A DNA stretch of 64,000 nucleotides from an uncultured Clostridia bacterium. Its GTDB lineage: Bacteria > Bacillota > Clostridia > Lachnospirales > Lachnospiraceae. Positions 43,409 through 56,045 of the stretch are shown here, piece by piece. How positions within the stretch are numbered: the stretch's first letter is position 1; every line of letters begins with the position of its first letter. The notes under the pieces are model-generated. The model saw nothing but the letters and a program-made list of their open reading frames with translations. It did not search any database and was not told the DNA's origin. Where the stretch lies: positions 1-64,000 of the forward strand of contig CAMIZL010000009.1 in NCBI GenBank assembly GCA_946403295.1. The letters are read 5' to 3'. The position numbers and the translations under genes are program-made.

Positions 43409-44221
43409 TTAACCCTCTTCGTTCTTTGACTTGATTCTTGAATTGATCATTTTTTTTATCGGTATATAAAAACCGGGAATGCATACTGCAAAAAAAACTA
43501 TTTTCATCAACATCCAGATTAAATTCTGTCTGGGCGAATTATCAAATTGCCCGGGCACCAGACCATTAAGAATCCATCCTATAATTCGAAAAAGAGTTAT
43601 TGTCGCACAATATGAAGCCGTGATTGTTAAACCAACACGGAGTTTATAAAGTGTTACTGTTACACATGTGATCATTACAAAAACAGATGCATACTCAGGA
43701 ATTTCCAAGCCTAGTCTTTCATGTTCAATAGGTAGAAACAAAACTATCAATGCACATGAAAACAGTATTCCCGAAGAGAACAAGGACCACTTTATAGTAG
43801 TACGTCCAAAATCATCTGTTTTCAGATCAATGTATTTCTTTTTAATAGCATATACAAATTCAAATACAACAATCGTGCCAAGAAGAAATAAATTCCACAA
43901 AACCAAGTACCCTGCATAGGAATATTTCAATCCCATTTGAGTATATGATTCGGTAATCCTTTTATTCTCTATATCCCCGATAATCTGTGCCAGTGCTGTA
44001 ACAAACGGCAACGAAAACGACATATAATATGCCCTGTACGGACTGAAAAAAGCTGCAACAATAACCACGACCCATGTAAAGTAATATCCTTCTTTCAGTG
44101 TCCATTTAAACACATACACATCCGGCAAAATGCATATTGTGATCAATACAAGGATCAAATATGGTATTATACAGATCAAACACGTCTTGATCCATTTTTT
44201 CAATTTGTCACTATAGTTCAT
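43409..44221 (-). CDS. Polytopic membrane protein, unknown
   Basis: 270 residues; GGAGGAAAT precedes the ATG. About eight hydrophobic segments span the sequence, with a basic C-terminal tail (KKMINSRIKSKNEEG) expected in the cytosol. No conserved family is recognised. Codon use and base composition are more AT-rich than in neighbours, as for the whole 43.4-47.1 kb block. It is the last gene of a run starting at blaI, so it may be controlled by that system, perhaps as an effector or immunity protein (inference). Confidence 0.75.
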   Translation of the reverse strand: MNYSDKLKKWIKTCLICIIPYLILVLITICILPDVYVFKWTLKEGYYFTWVVVIVAAFFSPYRAYYMSFSLPFVTALAQIIGDIENKRITESYTQMGLKYSYAGYLVLWNLFLLGTIVVFEFVYAIKKKYIDLKTDDFGRTTIKWSLFSSGILFSCALIVLFLPIEHERLGLEIPEYASVFVMITCVTVTLYKLRVGLTITASYCATITLFRIIGWILNGLVPGQFDNSPRQNLIWMLMKIVFFAVCIPGFYIPIKKMINSRIKSKNEEG

Positions 44222-44285
44222 ATTTCCTCCAACATATTACACAGTGAAGCACATCATTCCCTATGGTATCGCATATCGATCATGA

Positions 44286-44702
44286 TTATACATGATCGAT
44301 TTTCCTAATGTTTTTACAACACAAAACAATTAACAAAACAAGATTTATCAATACACTTATCAATCCCAAATAAGGACCGGGCAATGTATTTGAAAATCTT
44401 CCCCACTGTTCGAAACGCGAAAACATAATCGAAAACACCATGCATACGCTGGCAATTCCTGTAATAGGAAAGACCTTATTCTTTTCATAAAACAAGACAG
44501 ATATAATATACAAGCATAGTATAATTACCGAAAGTACTACGTTTCCTGAAAGAATTACTAATCCGTTCACTTCTTTAATTCCTTCAACACGCATCCAAGG
44601 TAACAACATAAACAAAATAGTACATCCCATGTTTATCAATAAAACAACCTTTGCAACCCATCCTTTTATTGTGTAAGCTTTCATCTTTGTACTCACTTTC
44701 AT
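44286..44702 (-). CDS. Four-segment membrane protein, unknown
   Basis: 138 residues with four hydrophobic segments ('VVLLINMGCTILFMLLPWM', 'VILSGNVVLSVIILCLYIISVLF', 'VFPITGIASVCMVFSIMF', 'LISVLINLVLLIVLCC'). A second ATG six codons in (44682-44684) is an alternative start; neither has a strong binding site. It lies 31 bp after the M56 gene and 64 bp before the polytopic protein gene, so it is probably in the same operon. Function unknown. Confidence 0.7.
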   Translation of the reverse strand: MKVSTKMKAYTIKGWVAKVVLLINMGCTILFMLLPWMRVEGIKEVNGLVILSGNVVLSVIILCLYIISVLFYEKNKVFPITGIASVCMVFSIMFSRFEQWGRFSNTLPGPYLGLISVLINLVLLIVLCCKNIRKIDHV

Positions 44703-44733
44703 ATAGCAATCTGTTAAACAATAATGAATAAGC

Positions 44734-46551
44734 TCATATTATTTCTTCAAACTCAGCTTCTATCCCGAGAAGCTCTCTTATTTTTTCATATACTGTCTTT
44801 AATTCTTCCGGATCTTTTTCTGTCTCCATATTAATCACACATATCTTCTGATCATCTTTTCCAATCACAATTTCTATAGATGAGATGCCCTGTTGTTTCT
44901 TTTTTACAAGGAAACAATCAAACGTGCTCTCCGATAATTCGGAAGAGGTAATGATTTTTATCTCCTCACATAAATGTATGCCCTGTTTTTGTAGTTCAAG
45001 CATATTATTTCCAAAATACGAAGTCATAGTAATCCTCACATTACCACAATAATATCCGCTTTGAACATGTGCATGTGAGATACTCCCTTTATTCGGCACA
45101 CTGCAATCAAACATGCAATGTTTTAGTTGTCCTGACTCCGTTTGATTGTTTCCTCTGTAACTTCCGGTTGTTACCCATTTTTGTCCTTCCAAAGGATTCC
45201 ATGGTTCAAATCCCAAGAATTGCACTAATTCCTCCCATGAATTCATGGATTTTTTGTAAGGTGAACCGGATGTGCTTAATTTGGCATCTATCGTATTAAT
45301 CTCTTCTATTGTCTTGTAATTTCGATCAATATGTAATAATACATTTTCAGACCATTGTATCTCTGTTTCACCAAAATAAAGAACCATACCCGGATATGTA
45401 TCTCCCCTTTCCGGAAAACCCACATCCTTTAATTTCTCAACGTATTGCTCATCTATTTCTACTACTGTCCCTCCGGATGTCTTCATGTAATACTTTCCGT
45501 CTTCGCTTTTATAGTAATAACTGTCGTTAATGTCAATGCTGTACGCTCCGGGACGGTCTTCTACCTCTTCAAGCGGCACATCAAATCCCGCTTGAAAAAT
45601 GAATGAATAGGACAACACGATCAAACCTGTCACTATCGCTATCGGTATTAATATGCCGATAGCTTTTCTCCTTCTATTTTTATATGCCGCCACAATTGTA
45701 AATCGTTCCTTCAACTTGGATAGGCTTGAAGGCAAAATATTTACCGCTGTGCTCTCTCTCTTTTCTTCATTTATTGCCACCCCTTGAAAGATCCTTAGAA
45801 TAGCAGCCAAATACTCTGCACTTTGGTCAATTCCTATCTCTTCCACTACTCTTTTATCACATCGTATTTCGAAACAGTCGTCCAGCTTCCGGCGAAGCAA
45901 ATATACACACGGATTCCACCAATACAATATGCAAATGATATTTATAAGCAGTTTTACCCATGTATCCCTATTCCGAAAATGTGTGTATTCATGCATTAAT
46001 ATGTATTTTAGATCGCTATCATCATATTCTCGGTCAGGAATGAAGATCTGTTTTTTTATCAATCCAAATCCAATGGGAGTGTTTATTCTATCGCTTTTAA
46101 ACACGGTTGGATGTGTTTTGTTTTTGTATTCTGCTATTATTTGTAACATGATCTGATTTGCTTTTTCATCCGGTTTACAGCACAGCTTGGAAAAGCTTGT
46201 GTTTAAAACAAGATATTTCCTGATGAGATGCACACTCCCTATCAAGGAGCCTAAGATCCATACAACGAACAATAATTCATTGACTTCCATTTTTATATTT
46301 CCGAAAAGAGGTATCTCTTTCAGAAAAAACAACATGACCGGATTGTACACCGCACGAATCTGAACAACCTTTGTCCAGGAAAACTCTATGGGGATTACAA
46401 GCCTTGCCATGCATGCCAAAAATAGTATTATTATTCCGGAAACACTGCAGATTTCTAAGAATCGCAGATTCATTCGTAACAACGAAAGCAGCACTATCAG
46501 TATAGTGCTGCATAAAATCGTCATAACAATTGAATTGAGTGTTATCAACAT
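44734..46551 (-). CDS. M56 (BlaR1/MecR1-type) membrane metallopeptidase with unknown sensor domain
   Basis: 605 residues; AGAGGGGAGA precedes the ATG. The N-terminal half has several membrane segments and the zinc-protease motif HEYTH in 'LMHEYTHFRNRDTW' (about residue 190). A further segment near 300-320 ('GILIPIAIVTGLIVLSYSFIF') leads outside. The extracytoplasmic ~280 residues are not a penicillin-binding domain: no SxxK or KTG motif is seen. They include a 'SWEELVQFLGFEPWNPLEG' block and several Cys residues. By analogy it senses a ligand and triggers cleavage of the BlaI-like repressor encoded 37 bp upstream. Confidence 0.9.
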   Translation of the reverse strand: MLITLNSIVMTILCSTILIVLLSLLRMNLRFLEICSVSGIIILFLACMARLVIPIEFSWTKVVQIRAVYNPVMLFFLKEIPLFGNIKMEVNELLFVVWILGSLIGSVHLIRKYLVLNTSFSKLCCKPDEKANQIMLQIIAEYKNKTHPTVFKSDRINTPIGFGLIKKQIFIPDREYDDSDLKYILMHEYTHFRNRDTWVKLLINIICILYWWNPCVYLLRRKLDDCFEIRCDKRVVEEIGIDQSAEYLAAILRIFQGVAINEEKRESTAVNILPSSLSKLKERFTIVAAYKNRRRKAIGILIPIAIVTGLIVLSYSFIFQAGFDVPLEEVEDRPGAYSIDINDSYYYKSEDGKYYMKTSGGTVVEIDEQYVEKLKDVGFPERGDTYPGMVLYFGETEIQWSENVLLHIDRNYKTIEEINTIDAKLSTSGSPYKKSMNSWEELVQFLGFEPWNPLEGQKWVTTGSYRGNNQTESGQLKHCMFDCSVPNKGSISHAHVQSGYYCGNVRITMTSYFGNNMLELQKQGIHLCEEIKIITSSELSESTFDCFLVKKKQQGISSIEIVIGKDDQKICVINMETEKDPEELKTVYEKIRELLGIEAEFEEII

Positions 46552-46588
46552 TCTCCCCTCTTCCCCTTAACAGTATATGTTTTCCTGA

Positions 46589-47002
46589 TTATTTCCCCAT
46601 ATTTCTAATCTGACTGATTATATCTTCAAGCTCTTTGATTGCTTTTTCGCCAGTTTTTTTATTGATCTTTCCGGATTTACCCGTTCCAAGCATCGCTACT
46701 ACAACATTGCCCATATCTTTTGTCGAAAATCCTTTTGTCTCCAAAAGCATGGCTGCGTATTGCTCTCTTGTAATTGCGGGCGTAAATTTTCTGGCATATG
46801 TTTTTGTTGACTTGGCAAATCCGTTAACGTTCAAGAGTTCGGCATCTATCAACGATTGCACGGCCTTAAAAATCGTAACTCGACTCAACTTTTCTTCTGT
46901 GCACAGCTCTTCTATTTCGTTAATGGTCAATGGTTCTCCTTTTTCCCATAAAAGATTGAGTATCTGTTCCTCGCTGGGGCTGAATCCTTCTTTTCTTCTC
47001 AT
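46589..47002 (-). CDS. BlaI/MecI-family repressor
   Basis: 137 residues; GAGGATAACC precedes the ATG. The N-terminal winged helix is typical ('EEQILNLLWEKGEPLTINEIEEL', 'VTIFKAVQSLIDAELL'), followed by the dimerisation helices. In the family the repressor is cleaved between these parts by an M56 protease. It is the first gene of the operon and its promoter carries a matching inverted repeat, so it probably represses itself and the genes downstream. Confidence 0.93.
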   Translation of the reverse strand: MRRKEGFSPSEEQILNLLWEKGEPLTINEIEELCTEEKLSRVTIFKAVQSLIDAELLNVNGFAKSTKTYARKFTPAITREQYAAMLLETKGFSTKDMGNVVVAMLGTGKSGKINKKTGEKAIKELEDIISQIRNMGK

Positions 47003-47040
47003 CTGGTTATCCTCGTCTCAGTTATATATCTTGCACCAAT

Positions 47041-47068
47041 AATATAGTATCTCTAGTACTCCTGTCAA
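47041..47068 (-). promoter_or_regulatory. Promoter and operator of the BlaI-M56 operon
   Basis: Minus strand TTGACA (47063-47068), 16-bp spacer, TATATT (47041-47046). Inside the spacer is the dyad AGTACT-AGA-GATACT (47046-47060), an expected BlaI-type operator position. Confidence 0.8.
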
Positions 47069-47097
47069 GTTTTAATATCTGTTATATCTTTTTGATA

Positions 47098-47616
47098 TTA
47101 CTTTGCGGCTCGCTTGAAAATAATCAGGCATATCAGCGCAGCCACGATACCTCCGCTCACAAAACCGCTCATATCAAGCCACACATCCGCGATTTCGGGT
47201 CCTCTGCCGGGAGAGAATATTTGTATTGTCTCATCAATAAAGGCGACCGCCAATCCGCAAAACAACGTGTTGATCGACAATTTTAGGATCTCTTTCCTGT
47301 CTGCCTTTTCGCTTTCCTTCGTGAATACTCTTCTCTTTCGGATAATAAGCGCCGTGTACGCTGCCATTTCAAGGCCCATGATCGCATATTCACAAAAATG
47401 AGCAAGCTTCCTGATAAACAATCCGGTTATCATGTCTTCGGGAAGAAACACGCTCAGTATCGGTTTTAACAGTTCGAGCACAAATCCGCTCTCTTCTGAT
47501 GATTCTTCCGCCGGAAGAAGGGAATGTCCCCATGCGAATATGATCGAAACGACAATAAGGACCCTCAGAAGGATCCTTATTGTTCTGTATTTTTCTCTTG
47601 AAGTGTTTTCAGTCAT
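47098..47616 (-). CDS. VanZ-family membrane protein
   Basis: 172 residues from the ATG at 47614-47616, 20 bp after the fumarate hydratase stop. Four hydrophobic segments; VanZ pattern 'RKLAHFCEYAIMGLEMAAY', 'AFIDETIQIFSPGRGPEIADVWLDMSGFVSGG'. VanZ proteins modify glycopeptide or lipid susceptibility by unknown means; there is no van cluster here, so this is a generic member. An in-frame ATG 20 codons earlier lies inside the preceding gene and is less likely. Confidence 0.88.
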   Translation of the reverse strand: MTENTSREKYRTIRILLRVLIVVSIIFAWGHSLLPAEESSEESGFVLELLKPILSVFLPEDMITGLFIRKLAHFCEYAIMGLEMAAYTALIIRKRRVFTKESEKADRKEILKLSINTLFCGLAVAFIDETIQIFSPGRGPEIADVWLDMSGFVSGGIVAALICLIIFKRAAK

Positions 47617-47636
47617 CCCCGTATCCCTTTTCCGTA

Positions 47637-48479
47637 TTACAGCGAAATACTCTTGTGTCTGTTGACATGACAGCATATATTGACCGCTACGGGAAGCCCT
47701 GCTATATGCGTCGGATAGGTTTCGATATTCACACCGAGAACCGTTGTGATTCCGCCCATTCCGCCGGGTCCGATCCCGAGTTCGTTGAGCTCTTTTGTAA
47801 GCTCGATCTCAAGCTCTTTTATATGCTCCTTCTCGGAGAAGGTCGTGATATCCCTTGTGAGCGCTGTTTTGGCAAGGATCGCACATTTCTCGAAATCCCC
47901 GCCGATACCGACTCCGACAACCATGGGAGGACACGCATTAGGTCCTGCCGTTGTGACCGCGTCGATAACTGCCTTTTTAACACCTTCTCTTCCGTCCGCC
48001 GGCGTGAGCATGTAGAGCTTGCTCTTGTTCTCGCTTCCGAAGCCCTTGGGCGCGAGCATGATATCAAGCTTATCTCCGGGAACGATATCATAATGTATGA
48101 TCGCCGGAGTATTGTCTCCCGTATTTACTCTCAAAAGAGGATCGGACACTACGGATTTTCTTAGGTACCCCTCGGTGTAGCCTTCCCGAACACCCTGATT
48201 GATCGCGTCCGTGAGATTCCCTCCCGTAATGTGCACTTCCTGTCCGACCTTGACAAACAAGATTGCCATTCCGGTATCCTGACAAATGGGGATAAGTTCA
48301 TTTTTCGCTATATCAAGGTTCGCTGTCAGCTGTCCGAGTACCTTCTTTCCGAGCGGCGATGTCTCCTCTTTCTCTGCGGTCCTGATCGCATTCTCCACAT
48401 CCGCTCCAAGCACGGTATTCGCGGCAAGACACAACCCCTTAACCGCTTCCGTAATCTTCGAACACTCTATTTCCCTCAT
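47637..48479 (-). CDS. Class I fumarate hydratase, alpha subunit
   Basis: 280 residues. It holds the 4Fe-4S hydro-lyase alpha module: 'PICQDTGMAILFVKVG' with a cluster Cys, 'GPNACPPMVVGVGIGGDF' with another Cys, and 'ELGIGPGGMGGITTVLGVNI'. In two-subunit enzymes a beta subunit (~185 residues) is normally adjacent, but the downstream gene here is VanZ. The beta part must be elsewhere or the partner differs. Substrate could be fumarate/malate or tartrate. Confidence 0.92.
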   Translation of the reverse strand: MREIECSKITEAVKGLCLAANTVLGADVENAIRTAEKEETSPLGKKVLGQLTANLDIAKNELIPICQDTGMAILFVKVGQEVHITGGNLTDAINQGVREGYTEGYLRKSVVSDPLLRVNTGDNTPAIIHYDIVPGDKLDIMLAPKGFGSENKSKLYMLTPADGREGVKKAVIDAVTTAGPNACPPMVVGVGIGGDFEKCAILAKTALTRDITTFSEKEHIKELEIELTKELNELGIGPGGMGGITTVLGVNIETYPTHIAGLPVAVNICCHVNRHKSISL

Positions 48480-48520
48480 GTTTGATGTGTTTCCTTTCTG
48501 TTTTCGATTCCTTTTTAAAC

Positions 48521-48696
48521 CTTTCCGGGTCGTGGTCTTTTATCTCTTCGTTTTTTTACCCGTTCCGGATCGTGTCTTTTATCTTTCCGGGTTTTATCAG
48601 TTCCGGATCGTGTCTTTTATCTTTCCGGATTTTTTCCGTCCAAGATCGTGTCTTTTATCTTTCCGGGTTTTATCCGTCCCGGATCGTAGTCTTTTC
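48521..48696. repeat. 38-bp tandem repeat, about 4.6 copies
   Basis: Period exactly 38 (starts 48545, 48583, 48621, 48659, plus a partial at 48521). The core is TTCCGGATCGTGTCTTTTAT. Copies differ by a few bases and there are no spacers. It lies between the gyrA stop and the fumarate hydratase start (48480-48827, no gene). Confidence 0.92.
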
Positions 48697-48702
48697 AAAG
48701 CA

Positions 48703-48781
48703 GGCTCCACCGCGACCGTAAATCTTTCCGAAAACAATAAGCGAATGCGTTTTCGGAAAGATTTACGTGGCAGGTGGAGCC
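48703..48781 (-). terminator. 79-nt double-stem hairpin after gyrA
   Basis: Outer 9-bp stem GGCTCCACC/GGTGGAGCC (48703-48711, 48773-48781) enclosing a perfect 18-bp stem GTAAATCTTTCCGAAAAC (48718-48735, 48749-48766). It lies 46 bp after the gyrA stop. No strong U-run follows, so termination is unproven. Confidence 0.6.
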
Positions 48782-48827
48782 GTCCCTTGTCATTTTAATC
48801 GTTTCTATCTCTTAATAAAAGCCACGA

Positions 48828-51434
48828 TCACTCGTCGTCTGTTGCGTCGCCGCCCTCTTCGTCTTCCGACTCATGAAGAACTGCCTTGTCGGGATCGTCG
48901 TACTCGTCGTCCTCAAAGTCTCCTTCGGGGATCACGTTGTCAGCTGCCTTCTCGCCGGCGTTTGCAACATTTGTTTCGGCATCTTCTTCCGTTTCACGGA
49001 CTCTTGCGAACCTTGCAACCCTGACATCGCTGTCGGCATCGATGTTCATAAGCTTAACGCCCGTGGTGTTACGTCCGATGATCCTGATGTCGGTCATCTC
49101 GAGTCTGATCATGATTCCGGAGGTGGTCATGATGATGATCTGTCCGGCCTGGTCGATGATCTTCGCACCGACGAGGTTACCGCTCTTCTCCATGATCCTG
49201 TAGCACTTGACACCCTTGCCGCCACGATGCTGTGAATTAAATTCACTGATCGGAGTGAGCTTTCCGAGACCCTTTTCGGAAACAGTGAGCAGGTACTCGC
49301 CCTGTGCGGTGAGCTGCATTGCAACTACTTCGTCGCCGTCATCGAGGTTCATACCGATAACACCGATCGACTGACGTCCGGTGATCCTGACATCCGTCTC
49401 GTTGAAGCGGATCGCCATACCGTACTTGGTCACGAGCATTACGTCCTGAAGCGCATCGGTACATTTAACACCGATCAGCTCGTCCTCGTCACGGAGAGTG
49501 ATAGCGATAAGTCCGCCCTTGCGGATGTTGATGTATTCCGTAAGACGTGTGGTCTTAACGATTCCGTTCTTTGTCGCCATGATGAGATAGCTGTCGTCAT
49601 CATAGCCCCTGACGGTTATGGTTGCGGTGATACGCTCATCCGGCTGAAGCTCGATCAGATTAACGATCGCGGTTCCGCGGGATGTCCTCGATGCTTCGGG
49701 GATCTCGTAAGCCTTGAGCCTGTACACACGTCCCTTGTTTGTGAAGAACATGATGTAGTGGTGGTTCGTGGTCATGAAGAGCTCTTCGATGAAGTCCTCA
49801 TCAAGTGTCTGCATTCCCTTGATTCCCTTGCCTCCGCGGTGCTGGCTCTTGAAGTTGTCAAGCGTCATCCTCTTGATGTAGCCGAGTCTTGTCATGGCGA
49901 TGACAGTATCCTCATCGGGGATAAGGTCTTCCATGGAGATATCGAACTCATCATGTCCGATGCTTGTACGTCTCTCGTCGCGGTAGCGACCGCCGATCTC
50001 TTCTACCTCGTCCCTTACGGTTGCAAGAAGGATCTTTTCGTCTCCGAGGATCGCTTTATATTCTTTTATCTTTTCCATAAGATCCGCATATTCAGCTTCG
50101 AGCTTCTCTCTTTCGAGGCCGGTCAGCTGACGTAACCTCATGTCTACGATAGCCTGAGCCTGTACATCATCGAAACCGTACTTGTCGATAAGTCCCTGCT
50201 TAGCTTCGGCCGTAGACTTCGAAGCTTTGATAAGTGCGATTATCTCATCGATGATATCAAGCGCTTTGATAAGACCTTCCTTGATGTGGGCAAGTTCTTC
50301 CGCTTTGTTGAGATCGTATTTCGTACGTCTCGTAACAACATCTTCCTGGTGACGGATGTAAAGCTTGAGGATCTCAAGAAGCGAAAGTACCTTGGGCTCG
50401 TTGTCAACAAGCGCGAGCATGTTTACACCGAAACTGTCCTGAAGCTGCGTATGCTTATAGAGGTGATTGAGTACCACGTTCGGATTGACATCACGTCTGA
50501 GCTCAATGCAGACTCTCATGCCTTCGCGATCCGATTCGTCACGAAGTTCCGTGATACCGTCGATCTTCTTCTCTTTAACGAGCTCGGCGATCTTCTCGAT
50601 GAGACGGGCCTTATTAACAAGATAAGGCAGTTCCGTCACAACGATCATATTCTTGCCGTTCTGCATCGGCTCGATGTTCGTGACAGCGCGAACACGGATC
50701 TTTCCGTGTCCCGTCCTGTATGCCTGCTCGATTCCGCGCATTCCGAGGATTGTGGCTCCCGTAGGGAAGTCGGGTCCTTTTATGATCTTGAGGATCTCTT
50801 CTATGTCGGTTTCCCTGTCCTCGTTGATGCGGTTATTGATCATATATGCAACCGCATCGATAACCTCTCCGAGGTTGTGGGGAGGAATGTTCGTCGCCAT
50901 TCCGACCGCGATACCCGTGGTGCCGTTCACAAGAAGGTTCGGGATGCGCGCGGGAAGAACCGTGGGTTCTTTCTCCGTTTCGTCGAAGTTGGGAACAAAA
51001 TTAACGGTATCCTTGTCGATGTCGGCGAGCATCTCCATTGAGATCTTGCTGAGACGTGCCTCCGTGTACCTCATTGCGGCTGCGCCGTCGCCATCCATGG
51101 AACCGAAATTTCCATGACCGTCAACAAGAGGATAACGTGTCGACCAATCCTGCGCGAGATTAACGAGCGCTCCGTAAATCGAGCTGTCACCGTGAGGGTG
51201 ATATTTACCCATTGTATCACCCACGATTCTGGCACATTTACGATGCGGCTTGTCGGGTCCGTTATTAAGTTCTTTCATCGCGTACAGGATACGTCTCTGC
51301 ACGGGCTTTAATCCGTCTCGCACATCAGGCAGTGCACGCGATACAATGACAGACATCGCATAATCGATATATGATGTCTCCATCGTTTCTTTCAGGTCCA
51401 CCGGTCTGACCTGGTCAAATATATTGTCTTCCAT
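48828..51434 (-). CDS. gyrA: DNA gyrase subunit A
   Basis: 868 residues. Catalytic Tyr123 lies in [13 protein letters not shown]. The quinolone-determining region reads [12 protein letters not shown] (80-90), with Ser84 and Gly88 at the positions of E. coli Ser83 and Asp87. The C-terminal pinwheel has repeats such as '[14 protein letters not shown]' and '[13 protein letters not shown]' (GyrA-box type). A ~55-residue acidic tail follows. With GyrB it introduces negative supercoils. It lies 35 bp after gyrB. Confidence 0.98.
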   Translation of the reverse strand: MEDNIFDQVRPVDLKETMETSYIDYAMSVIVSRALPDVRDGLKPVQRRILYAMKELNNGPDKPHRKCARIVGDTMGKYHPHGDSSIYGALVNLAQDWSTRYPLVDGHGNFGSMDGDGAAAMRYTEARLSKISMEMLADIDKDTVNFVPNFDETEKEPTVLPARIPNLLVNGTTGIAVGMATNIPPHNLGEVIDAVAYMINNRINEDRETDIEEILKIIKGPDFPTGATILGMRGIEQAYRTGHGKIRVRAVTNIEPMQNGKNMIVVTELPYLVNKARLIEKIAELVKEKKIDGITELRDESDREGMRVCIELRRDVNPNVVLNHLYKHTQLQDSFGVNMLALVDNEPKVLSLLEILKLYIRHQEDVVTRRTKYDLNKAEELAHIKEGLIKALDIIDEIIALIKASKSTAEAKQGLIDKYGFDDVQAQAIVDMRLRQLTGLEREKLEAEYADLMEKIKEYKAILGDEKILLATVRDEVEEIGGRYRDERRTSIGHDEFDISMEDLIPDEDTVIAMTRLGYIKRMTLDNFKSQHRGGKGIKGMQTLDEDFIEELFMTTNHHYIMFFTNKGRVYRLKAYEIPEASRTSRGTAIVNLIELQPDERITATITVRGYDDDSYLIMATKNGIVKTTRLTEYINIRKGGLIAITLRDEDELIGVKCTDALQDVMLVTKYGMAIRFNETDVRITGRQSIGVIGMNLDDGDEVVAMQLTAQGEYLLTVSEKGLGKLTPISEFNSQHRGGKGVKCYRIMEKSGNLVGAKIIDQAGQIIIMTTSGIMIRLEMTDIRIIGRNTTGVKLMNIDADSDVRVARFARVRETEEDAETNVANAGEKAADNVIPEGDFEDDEYDDPDKAVLHESEDEEGGDATDDE

Positions 51435-51469
51435 TTTTTCCTCCGGGTAATGATCTGTATGATCGTCTC

Positions 51470-54488
<3,019 letters not shown>

Positions 54489-54489
<1 letters not shown>

Positions 54490-54695
54490 TAATCAACTCT
54501 TACCGTTGTTCCGTCGAACGAAAAACTGTCCCCTTTATAGAGTTTGCGTCCCCGCCTCAGCTCTTCTTCGCCGTTAACTTTTACACGGCCTTCTTCTATA
54601 AGGAGCTTTGCTTCTACACCGCTGTCGGCGAGGCCGGCCAGTTTCATCGCCTGTCCCAGTTTGATAAATTCGTCTCTAATGCTTATGCTTTCCAT
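54489..54695 (-). CDS. yaaA: S4-domain RNA-binding protein YaaA
   Basis: 68 residues, one S4 fold ('EFIKLGQAMKLAGLADSGVEAKLLIEEG', 'VKVNGEEELRRGRKL'). It lies 4 bp after dnaN and directly before recF, the standard place of this small conserved protein. It probably binds rRNA; its role is not settled. Confidence 0.94.
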
Positions 54696-54699
54696 TTGA

Positions 54700-55812
54700 T
54701 CATACTCCGATATTTACGGGAAGGATGAGATACAGGTACGAGCCGTCGGCAGCTTCGATCTTCATGGGAGCTTTGCTGCTCACAAGTTTTACCTCTATCA
54801 TCTCGTCATCTATGACACGAAGAGCTTCGATAATAAATTTGGGATTGAATCCGATAAGGAATTCGTTTCCTTCCATCTCAACGGGAACTATCTCGTTCAT
54901 CGAACCGAGAGTGGTCGTTATCTTAAGCTCGATACTCTCTTCTCCTATACCGATCACAACAGGTCTGCGATCTGTTTCCCTTATGAGCAGGGATGCTCTT
55001 TCTATAGAATCAAGAAAATCCTTCTTGTTTATTCTGAGGATCGTATCGAAATCACCCGATACCATCTGCTTAACGTTGTAATATTTTCCTTCAACCATTC
55101 TCGAGATAATGGTCGTCTGGCTGCTAACGAACTTTATATGCTTATCCGAAAGAGAAATCCTTGTTTTCTCGCTTGCGTCTTCCTTTTCGGATGAATAGAT
55201 CTTTGCGATCTCGTTGAGATTTTTTCCTATGACTACCGCATCAAACTGACCGTAATCGTTATCGAGCGTCTGTTTAACTACCGCTATCCTGTGTCCGTCA
55301 AGCGCCGTTACTGTGAGATTTCTTCCGTCTATCTCAAAATGCTCGCCTGCCATAAGCTTGTTCGCATCATTATCCGTAACGGAAAAGATCGTTTTCCTTA
55401 CTATTTCTTTAAGGTCAAAATTTGAAATCTCAAATGCGTTCTCTTCTTTAACTTCGGGAGGAGCGGGATATTCTCTTGTTTCACGCCCGCCGATGTTGAA
55501 CTTTGTCTTATTGCATTCGATAAGGATGTTTTGCGATTCGTCGCTTTCGATGCATATATCTCCTTCCGGAAGTTTTCTGATGATATCGGTAAAGATTTTT
55601 GAGCTTACGCAGATACTTCCTTCTTCAACTATATCTCCCTCCGCCTTGGTGATGATACATAATTGAAGGTCGTTACCGGTAATGTTTATGGTACCGCCGT
55701 GAGCGTCTATAAGAAGATATTCAAGAATATCCAATGTGGTTCTTGTAGGAATGGCTCTTGATGCTGTTGTGATACTCTTCAACAATTCTGTCTGTGTACA
55801 AACTATCTTCAT
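54700..55812 (-). CDS. dnaN: DNA polymerase III beta subunit (sliding clamp)
   Basis: 370 residues from the ATG at 55810-55812 behind GAGGAGAG; an upstream in-frame start has no binding site. Three clamp folds in sequence, with 'SRAIPTRTTLDILEYLLIDA' at the N-terminus and the C-terminal 'YLILPVNI'. It is the processivity factor of replication. It follows dnaA after a 230-bp spacer with DnaA-box-like sites. Confidence 0.98.
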   Translation of the reverse strand: MKIVCTQTELLKSITTASRAIPTRTTLDILEYLLIDAHGGTINITGNDLQLCIITKAEGDIVEEGSICVSSKIFTDIIRKLPEGDICIESDESQNILIECNKTKFNIGGRETREYPAPPEVKEENAFEISNFDLKEIVRKTIFSVTDNDANKLMAGEHFEIDGRNLTVTALDGHRIAVVKQTLDNDYGQFDAVVIGKNLNEIAKIYSSEKEDASEKTRISLSDKHIKFVSSQTTIISRMVEGKYYNVKQMVSGDFDTILRINKKDFLDSIERASLLIRETDRRPVVIGIGEESIELKITTTLGSMNEIVPVEMEGNEFLIGFNPKFIIEALRVIDDEMIEVKLVSSKAPMKIEAADGSYLYLILPVNIGV

Positions 55813-55993
55813 CTCTCTCCTCCTCAAAATTTACAGTCAATGTAATAGATAATATGATATTAGTAGTAGGGGTGGTTTATAAGTTTATAACCCTCTTTTT
55901 CCCTCTGTTTATGAGGGTTTATTAAAATGATGCTTTTCGGATAATATTGATAAGTATCTTAAAGCATTTTTTAAACTTTTCCCGGAAAATTTC

Positions 55994-56045
55994 TTATCAA
56001 CGGGGATTGTTTGATTATCCACGGGTTATACCCCGGTTATCCTCA
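55994..56045. promoter_or_regulatory. DnaA-box cluster in the dnaA-dnaN spacer
   Basis: TTATCAACG (55994-56002), TTATCCACG (56015-56023) and TTATCCTCA (56037-56045), all in the same orientation, next to AT-rich DNA at 55850-55990. It resembles half of a bipartite oriC. Confidence 0.65.
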
